Shown: one piece after another, positions 57,090 through 64,000 of the stretch | How the letters are laid out: every line of letters starts with the position of its first letter | Position numbering within the stretch: the first letter of the stretch is position 1 | NCBI GenBank assembly: GCA_023653785.1 | Contig: JAMKCH010058009.1 | Span: forward strand, 1 to 64,000 | DNA from: Ophioderma brevispina | Taxonomy: Eukaryota > Echinodermata > Ophiuroidea > Amphilepidida > Ophiodermatidae | DNA: 64,000 nucleotides | Direction of reading: 5' to 3' | Position numbers and translations under genes: made by a program | Notes under the pieces: generated by a model | The model's input: the letters and a program-made list of their open reading frames with translations, nothing else | What the model was told of the DNA's origin: nothing | Database searches by the model: none

Positions 57090-57950
57090 ATTCTTAGTGC
57101 GATGCGATGACATAACGCGGGGGCCGGGGGGGGGGGGCGTCCTAGCGGACCCCCCCTCATAAGACCACTTTCCTAACGGATTGTTTAGATGAAATCCACA
57201 CATCAGTTAGAGCCCTTCAAAGCCATCAACAATAAAGAATAAAAACTCAGAAAGGTGTTCAGTAAAAAAATTAGGGGGGCCCAAAACATTGATTTTTTAA
57301 TTTCGCGTCAAATGCTGCCAAAAAGACACTAATTTGGTTTTTCTGCATTTTCTACGGAATTGCTTCGCCTAGACTTGTGCTCATTGCTTTAATTGGTGAA
57401 GAATTAACTATATTTACCATGTCAAGCACAACACTAAATGTCGCATGCATTTATATTTTTTAAGGTTACTTGTATAATAATTTACCATAGGTTCCTACAG
57501 TAAATCGCTACAATGATGTATATAAATAATAATGGCTCCAATGGCTACTATCCTTTGCAATTTTTTTTTAATTAATTATTTACTTTGTTACGGTCACTAC
57601 TCTATGTGGTATGCCATTATGAAATTCAAAATTCATCAGTAACCTTTAATAAGATTTTTATCATGTTTGGTCATGGGGCACTTCCGTTAGTGCATAAGGG
57701 GGGGGGGCTCCTAGGTACCCAACCTAATTAACTCAAAAACGACGCGGTGGATTTGGGGAATTTTTTTGCACCATGCAAAAGCGCAACTAAAAGTTAGACA
57801 AATACAAAAAAAATATAACCAAATATCTTGCAACGTTAAAAAAATCGCCGGCTGAAAACCTAAAGTTGGGTACCATAGGAACCCCCCCCCCCTTATGGCC
57901 AGTTTAAGTTGTTTAACATAATTCCTGTGCAAATTAGGAAATCATTGGCT
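57090..57950 (+). repeat. G-tract dispersed repeat, copy B
   Basis: Collinear with 18480-19335, in the same orientation: G run, CGGACCCCCCCT...ACCACTTTCC, middle part, CACTTCCGTTAGTGCATAAG with G run and CTCCTAGGTACCC, then the inverted GGGTACCATAGGAACCCCC at about 57868. No coding capacity. Confidence 0.75.
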
Positions 57951-57964
57951 AGTTTACAATTTGA

Positions 57965-58085
57965 TGAATTGTGTGCATTTTATGGAATATTGTGTGATTT
58001 TTCCGTATCTTTAAAAAATCTTGTGCGATTTTAAAAATTTTGTATTCTTTTTGCAAATAATGGCAAAGTACTTTTGTAAATTTGG
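57965..58085 (+). repeat. Direct repeat, copy 1
   Basis: TTGTGTGATTTTT, ATCTTGTGCGATTT, TTTTGTATTCTTTT and AATAATGGCAAA recur at 58310-58440. Confidence 0.65.
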
Positions 58086-58309
58086 TCATTATTTGGCATT
58101 TTCCACTTTACACCCCAGAATAGACAATGCACTTGGATAAAAAGAAGGTTACACCTCACATACATTTACATAATCCAATAACCACTGCACTGTAACAGGA
58201 ATATAAATTGTACACTTGAAATTAAAATCTGTTGAAGTAAGAAGTGTTTGCTACCTGTCATTGTTATGTTGTTTTCTTGGCAGTACTGTACTTTTGTGGA
58301 TAAGATGTC

Positions 58310-58440
58310 CACAAATTTTGTGTGGATTTTTACGTTATCTTAAAAAAGCTTGTGCGATTTGTCAAGTTTTTGTATGCTTTTACAAAATAATGGCAAATGG
58401 ACTTTTTTTACCGAAATTTGAACCCTTTTGGGGCAGAACA
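58310..58440 (+). repeat. Direct repeat, copy 2
   Basis: Second copy of 57965-58085. The open frame 58216-58536 runs through it and has no recognisable motif. Confidence 0.65.
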
Positions 58441-59870
58441 AACAAATATTATTTTCGGGGGCAACAAAAAAAAAACCCTATAACATATGCTTCTCAGCTC
58501 CCTTATGCAAAAATCTGGGTTTTTTGCCTTTTTTGAGCTCTTTTAGGGTTTTGCCTTTATTATATTTGGTCATTTTTCTTTTGGTCATAATTGTCTTTTC
58601 AAGTTAATTTTTGTGTGGATAATTCCATCATCTCATTTCGGGCATCTTGCAAATCACCTTTTACTAAGTTATAAGATGTCCATTCACTAACGATTGAGAA
58701 AGGTTGTCATTTTCATAAAAACGATTCCTCCAGAGCAAAGGTTACTCTCCTAAATCCTTAGATTAAAAATTAATCTAATTGTTTTTTTTTTTTTTTAATA
58801 AATTCAAGATTAGATTAAAAATGTGTATAAAAAATAGACTGAAATATAAATCGAATAATTTTAATCTAAGAAATTCAGAGTGTATGTAAATCTTGCTCTT
58901 TTAAATGAGGTCGAAGATGAAATTTTCATATTACTGCTGAAATTGCCACCTTTAGGAAATCTCATTCTACTTTAAAAATGATATTGGATTTTTTTTAGAT
59001 TTATGGCATTTGGTGTTATGTCCTATAATGGGCATTTTCTTTATTCTGAATCCAGTTTAAACCTGCCCTATGGATTAATGACACTGCACAACAATATACA
59101 AAATATAATCTATAGAAAAAATCATGCTGGGTTACTACATACAATTGTGGTGTTTTTGTCCATTTTTTACAGGAAAAACATACTTTTTTGTTGATTTTTA
59201 GCCAAAATTTCCTTTCTACCCCAAACATAACTCCCTCTATGGCCTTTTGTGAGCAAAAATATCATCTGGCCTTTTTATGCAATGTTTAAAATGTAAAAAA
59301 AAAAGGTCTTATGTATCGAATCTTGTGCTTCTGGATTTAAATTAAAAAAATCAATGTTTTTCTTTCAATTTTTAGCCCAAAATAGGGTTTTTTTTGGCCA
59401 AAAAACACCACCTGGCCACCAATTTTTTGACACACAACCATCGTTTCATAAATCCTATCTAATTGGCCTTTGGAATAAAAGTGTTGTGTTTTGTTGTACC
59501 GAGGGGGGAGGGGTAACTCGAAAAATAAAGCACATTTTGAAGGCTTGACCCTCGCCTAAACTTAAATTCAGTTATTAACGAGTAGTGTTCCTAAAGTTAT
59601 AAGAAATTTTGAAATTAAAATTTTCAACACGTGTTTCTTTCCTTCTTTATGTCAGTGATGCTTTAAAACACCCCCATTTTATCGTGAGCCTCAGTCTGGA
59701 GGTTTGTTACCATAACAACATAAGGTACTGCATTCCCCATGTATCAATACATGAATCAAATTCCTAGCCTACATCTAATTAAAAAACGGCTGAATAATTG
59801 GTGTATGTGTGATCTCTATGGGGGTAATATGGACACCCTATATTCCCATGTAGAACATTTCTGGACGGGG
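58441..59870. other. Non-coding stretch
   Basis: AT-rich with repeated TTTTTAGCC(A)AAAA and CTGGCC words near 59195-59420. No gene recognised. Confidence 0.4.
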
Positions 59871-59897
59871 CAATATGGACCTTATGAGTCCATATTG
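59871..59897 (+). repeat. Perfect 10-bp-stem hairpin at the LTR boundary
   Basis: CAATATGGAC-CTTATGA-GTCCATATTG. The last two bases (TG) are also the first bases of the LTR. It may mark the insertion target. Confidence 0.6.
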
Positions 59898-60878
59898 TGA
59901 CGGCCCGACCGTCACAGCCATTAATTTAATATATTAAGAACATTGCAGTCATGTAGCCCCGTCCATGTTGGAGGCCATACGCCCGGTCAGCGCTTATGCT
60001 CAGGGTGCCGCTTACCGCGCTCTGTCCTTCGGTCTAGTTTGGGAGTGCATTGGCCTCCTCCACCCTCTCGGAGGAAGTTTCCCTCCCTCTCCTCTGGGAG
60101 GAAGTTTTCCTCCTCTGGGAGGAAGTTTCCCTCCCGCTGGGAGGAGGTTTTCATCCCTCCGAGAGGAGCGTTCCCTCTCGGACCCGCGCGCTCCCCGTAC
60201 GCTAAAGCTCACAATTTCAGTTCTACTGTTTTGGGCTAAGCGCCGCGCGCGCTCTGGCCACCATCATATTTGTAGAAGGTACAATTAGTCGGTTCGTAAA
60301 GTTGTTTATGGGATGTGAGAAGTGGTAAGAAGAAAGTATACTCTGTAAACCCAAATAACAAAGTAATCAAACACTTCCCACCCAAGTCTCAAAATGAAAT
60401 GCCTATAATGTCGTCTTATACGACCAGTATTTTGTGTATCAGTGTAGAGCTTTGTTTTGTGGTTCGTAACAACCATGCGTTGTGTCTTAAATCGCGCGCG
60501 ATTTCATTGATTTAGACTGCGCCTAATAGTGTCTGAGCTCGTTTGGTATAAGCAATACGCGTAATGCTGCTCAGCGCATCGATTAATTTACTTTGAACTT
60601 CTAGGTTTACAGAGTATAGTTTAGAGACAGAACAGCTGAGAACCCGTGTAAAATCTGTATATCCGAATCTGACTGAGTCAGGCTACAATTCCTATCAAAT
60701 AAAGAAGTGTGACACGGTACGAATTCCATGTCAATACATTCCTTCTATTTTGTGATCAGATTGCTATATAATAAGAGTACAAAGTCCGCGCTACCAACCG
60801 TAAACCCCCTTCTTTGTAGCCCTTTAGTCTTAGCAGTATTTAGTTTATTTAACTACGGCTCGGGTAAGGTCGGTTACA
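59896..60878 (+). mobile_element. 5' LTR of a Gypsy-type retrotransposon (983 bp)
   Basis: Starts TGTGACGG and ends GGTTACA, i.e. TG...CA. It is followed directly by a primer-binding-site candidate and, downstream, gag- and protease-like sequence on the same strand. The first 21 bases are an inverted repeat (TGTGACGG-CCCGA-CCGTCACA). TATATAATA (60765-60773) and AATAAA (60699-60704) are candidate transcription signals, although their order is not the usual one. The matching 3' LTR would be beyond the window, so the boundaries are inferred. Confidence 0.6.
60069..60182 (+). repeat. Array of near-palindromes in the LTR
   Basis: Five adjacent units such as GGAGGAAGTTTCCCTCC, GGGAGGAAGTTTTCCTCC and GAGAGGAGCGTTCCCTCTC, 22-24 bp apart. 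Each unit is self-complementary. The overlapping open frames are incidental. Confidence 0.85.
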
Positions 60879-60879
60879 G

Positions 60880-60897
60880 TGGTGACAGCGGTGGTTC
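60880..60897 (+). other. Primer-binding-site candidate
   Basis: TGGTGACAGCGGTGG begins two bases after the LTR's terminal CA. Many Gypsy elements have TGGTGTCAG-type sites here, complementary to a tRNA 3' end. The exact tRNA is not assigned. Confidence 0.5.
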
Positions 60898-61904
60898 AAC
60901 CTCCGCCTAGGCTACAATCTACATGACCTCGTCATAAAGTTTGTTGTACTACAACAAATTTACGACTACTACTATTGGTACTAAGAAGATTGGGGTCACG
61001 ATTCATTTATTTTTATGTTTTTGGTATAGCATTAACGACTAACATGCACTCACAATTGTCAAAAAACACATACCAATGCCTAGTGTTGTCTACAACCACT
61101 TTTGATTACTAGCTAGGCCCTAGCCTCGCCTGACTAGACTAGTCTTGAATCAGCCTCACGATTGAAAACCAAGGGGTGTTGGGCTATTCCAACATCCAAT
61201 AACTTCGACGCGGAGGAAATTTCCCTCCGAAAAATTTGATGCTTCATCGGAGGAAAAATCCCTCCGTTTTTGAAATCTCGGAGGAAAATCCCCTCCGAAT
61301 TCCTGCGAGACTGTTTCAGTCTTAAGATTTGCAAGGCTTGCATTGGGAGGAAGATTTCCTCAATCTCGGAGGAAAATTCCCTCCGCATTTTGTAAGACTC
61401 ACCGTGGGTATCAGAGGCAACACATGCACAATATCCCCCCTTAATACCAACAAGATTTCTTAGCATACCGAAGTAAAATGCACTTGGGATCATTCACACG
61501 CCTACAAACCGTTGTGTCTACCGACTTTTATTCGCTTTTTTGTCACTGCTTCGTATGACAAGTTTGTATAGTGTCGGGGGCGGTCGAAGCGTAGTATACC
61601 AGAGGGTGTTGGACACACTCTTCAGCACGGCAAACATAATATGTGCATATAAAGCAATATCAATATAATATTACAAGAGACCTGTCCTAATTTTTCGTGA
61701 TATGATCTAAAACAAACAAAACGTTATGTTACAGACTTGGAATCTATAAATATTTTCGATTCAATCAAGTTTCAAAAGTACCACTTCATTAGGCCTTTAC
61801 AACTGAAATCAAATAGTTTTTATTGAAAGAAGGAGCATCGACTGGCATACAAAATAATCGACGACGAAATATCGTTCAAAATACCTGAGGAAGACCTTTG
61901 ATGA
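60898..61904 (+). other. Retroelement leader region
   Basis: Sequence between the primer-binding site and the first gag-like piece. Apart from the palindrome array at 61211-61385, I see nothing coding on the plus strand. The 119-codon minus frame at 61134-61493 lies over the array and is judged spurious. Confidence 0.5.
61211..61385 (+). repeat. Second array of the same near-palindrome
   Basis: Units CGGAGGAAATTTCCCTCCG (61211-61229), CGGAGGAAAAATCCCTCCG (61248), CGGAGGAAAATCCCCTCCG (61279), GGGAGGAAGATTTCCTC (61345) and CGGAGGAAAATTCCCTCCG (61367). The motif is the one found in the LTR array, with wider and irregular spacing. Confidence 0.85.
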
Positions 61905-63167
61905 GAATCCAGAACAAATAAATCTGAAACAGATGAGGAAAACAGAGATGACTACGAAGACGACTTTGAAAGTGATTCAGAGTGCATAAGGCAAGGCCCG
62001 ACGGACGAACATGATATTGGAATCAGAGGAAATGAGGTAAACCTACAGAGCGAATTATTAAACCTAGCCAAAGTCAGATAGATGACGGCAACCAACCCCC
62101 CAACGTCAGTCCCAAGAACACCAAGATACAGTGTGGAGGGTCAGACAATATACCTGTGGCACATACCCCGAATCAGACGATTGATGGTGCAAAGAACCAA
62201 GTACTAAACATAGACCCTACGCAAAAGCGAATAGGCCTATAAATCTAGGCGGTCGGAATGGCAACGAACAGGCAACGCCCCCGCGTGTGCTTCCTGCTTA
62301 GATCTAATCCAATCAGGAATTGCACCCCGACACCTTAATACATGGAAAGAGGACTATTTCGAGTATATCACACATTTCACTCTATGTGCTGAAATGTCAG
62401 GTTGGGACCCTCAGACCAAAGCACGAATGCTTGCATTTAGTCTAGGTTTACGCCCCCGCCGGTATTAACATCACAATTAACCATACCGACAGACATCAAT
62501 ATCACCATGCTACAGCTGCCTAGAAAGACCGATACGGCAAGTCAACAAGAAGCAAAAGAGCAATTGAAACCAAACTATCAACTAGAAACGGCAAATAGGA
62601 GAAACTGTATCAGGAGTTGGGCCCGACATCTGGTCATTTTAGTCCAAAACGCATATCCACAACTTGCACGCAGAAACACAGACATCTTGGACTTTGACGC
62701 CTTCAGAAATCTATCAGTCCAATCTGAAGATGAAGAATTTTGACAAAGACGCAAAAACAGGAAGCGAGAGGCCGTGAGTACATTGGAACAATATGAGGCT
62801 TTGAAGGATTGTGCCGTACCAACAATATCCATCTGTCAAGTGATACAGGACATAAACACTAAGTACAACGCAGACTTGAACAACGAGTTAAACGACCTTT
62901 AAGACATTCCTGAATACATGGAACGATAGACAACCAGACATCTACAAGAACGACGCAATCTACACACGGCAAATATATATTAGCATTTCGATGATTAAAA
63001 GGAGCTCCCCTAATCATCCATCAAGAGAATATCAAGAACCAATGCCAGGAACGGAGAACAACCGATTCGGTTATATCACATGTTATGATGTGGGGAGCTG
63101 TGCATACCAAAAGATTGTCCGAGGCGTCAAGCAGACGACATAGTTTGCTATGAATGGGGACATAAAG
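61905..63167 (+). pseudogene. gag: Gypsy-type gag, broken
   Basis: Gag forms the particle that packages the element's RNA. An acidic N-terminal piece (61926-62081) ends at a TAG. From 62343 a frame gives a Gypsy-type capsid start: W-K-E-D-Y-F, then A-E-M-x-G-W and A-x-x-L-A-x-S-L about 15 and 30 residues on. It stops at 62466 and continues in the next register through about 62743 (NAYPQL and DFDAF blocks), then past a TGA to 62901. A nucleocapsid remnant follows. The first zinc knuckle begins with Cys at 63081 and is frame-broken. The second, at 63146-63167, has C-Y-E-W-G-H where the second Cys of the C-x2-C-x4-H-x4-C knuckle is replaced by Trp. At least three stops and several shifts make it non-functional, unless some are sequencing errors. 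Confidence 0.7.
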
Positions 63168-63410
63168 TAACATTAAGAGAGTTGTCCACCTAGACAGCCC
63201 ATGCGACGTCATCAAATTCAAGGTGGAACGGGACATAGGAGACAACCACACAGACAGCCGGGAAACGATTACCACATCCGTTTGTTAGGAGGTCGGGAGC
63301 GGGTGGAAAATCACCGACCTTCTGATACAAAAAGAAATAAGAAAATACTACATGTACAGAAGAAGACAAATTGAATTACTACAGCATTTTTTACGTTTCC
63401 TTCCAGGGTG

Positions 63411-63670
63411 CAAGGTGTTCTTGTTGATTCCTGTAGATCTGGGGCCACGGTTACGATGATATCTACAGAAACTTCCAGAAAATTAACGAAAACACGCCAA
63501 CCCCTTTGGAACCGACAAACGTACTTGTTACACAACGTAAATGGTTTCAGAAAGTAACTTCAAAGGCAAGCTGACAACTATTAATAACTTTCGGCAATGT
63601 CGGTAGACAACAGTAAATCTAGTAGTAGCTGATATTTCCACGGATGCTGCTATACTAGGATCAAATTTTT
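63411..63670 (+). pseudogene. Retroelement aspartic protease, interrupted
   Basis: Retropepsins cleave Gag-Pol and need a D-S/T-G-A active-site triad. At 63426-63446 the sequence gives D-S, then three extra codons (TGT AGA TCT), then G-A, followed by T-V-T-M-I-S as expected for the family. So the catalytic loop is split by nine bases, in frame. About 195 bp further, 63621-63668 gives V-V-A-D-I-S...A-I-L-G-x-N-F, the second conserved block (I-L-G-x-D-F in Gypsy elements), in which the Asp is Asn here. Stops lie between the two blocks. The reverse transcriptase should begin beyond the window end. Confidence 0.7.
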
Positions 63671-64000
63671 CTACGGCGCAATAACTGTGACGTCATCATA
63701 AGTCGCCATATTGAAGATGGACGTGAAGAAATACCCTTTGACACATGATGACATAGAACCAGTAGTCTAGAGTGGAAGTCCGACAATGCACTACTATACC
63801 CCCGAACTCACAAAAATAGTACCCGTTTAATCTGTCAATCAGAAAGTTACGAGATATAGCCTTAATAGAACCCAAAGACACGTTGTTCCAGCAAAAACAA
63901 GTTCTAATGGCCAAGGTATCAATCGCAACAAAGACGCATAGCACAGCTGTACAATTAAGTGAACTTGGAGATTCATAAAGTAAAATTACCAAAAAGGTCT
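63671..64000 (+). other. Retroelement protease-RT linker, truncated by window
   Basis: Sequence downstream of the protease blocks. No RT motif is reached before the window ends. Confidence 0.4.

Noticed and set aside
60699..60773. Standard LTR promoter and poly(A) order
   Set aside because: AATAAA lies upstream of the TATA-like word, opposite to the usual order, so neither is called as a functional signal.
61134..61493. 119-codon minus-strand frame
   Set aside because: It lies antisense over the palindromic array in the retroelement leader. No motif, and palindromes keep frames open by chance.

Overview
This window reads as repeat-dense nuclear DNA from an animal, most likely a marine invertebrate. 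There is no operon structure, no long open frame and no bacterial promoter or RBS layout. The recognisable proteins are remnants of metazoan retroelements: an RTE-type LINE, a CR1/L2-type LINE and a Gypsy-type LTR element. Non-autonomous DNA transposons are abundant, and several have clean target-site duplications (TSDs). Motifs such as AGGCCTAGC and GGGTCAAAGGTC look echinoderm- or hemichordate-like to me, but that is only an impression. Copies of tandem units differ by many one-base indels in homopolymers. This fits either old decay or an assembly of noisy long reads, and it limits how far frameshifts can be interpreted.

Layout. 1-8 kb: a direct duplication, one unrecognised open frame, a GTTGG-rich minisatellite and two tRNA-like sequences. 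9.1-11.9 kb: a 2-kb minisatellite, then a polypurine block and homopolymer runs. 13.5-17.7 kb: four unrelated tandem arrays in succession. 18-23.5 kb: G-tract repeats, a 0.4-kb tandem duplication, a candidate exon on the minus strand near 22 kb and a small hAT-like MITE. 24-31 kb: a 165-bp satellite in both orientations, an RTE LINE 3' end and a 1.7-kb direct segmental duplication. 31.0-33.1 kb: a hAT-like element with an 8-bp TSD. 33.2-33.7 kb: a minisatellite that is the inverse of the 17-kb one. 38-43.8 kb: a long-TIR element, a small minisatellite and a CR1/L2-like LINE remnant on the minus strand.

The most striking part is 44.0-54.4 kb. Two long-inverted-repeat structures abut. The first (43,995-48,373) has about 1.1-kb terminal inverted repeats around a broken minus-strand coding region. 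The second (48,373-54,395) is an almost complete 6-kb palindrome with arms of about 2.7-3.1 kb and only about 0.2 kb of unique centre. Three small transposons (one with TTAA ends, two hAT-like) lie in only one arm each, so the other arm preserves the empty site.

54.6-59.9 kb holds another hAT-like MITE with a perfect 8-bp TSD, a second copy of the G-tract repeat, and stretches where I recognise nothing. From 59.9 kb to the window end lies the 5' part of a Gypsy-type retrotransposon: an LTR of about 983 bp, a primer-binding-site candidate, a leader, and a broken gag and protease. Its LTR and leader both carry arrays of a short near-palindrome. No intact host gene is demonstrated anywhere in the window.
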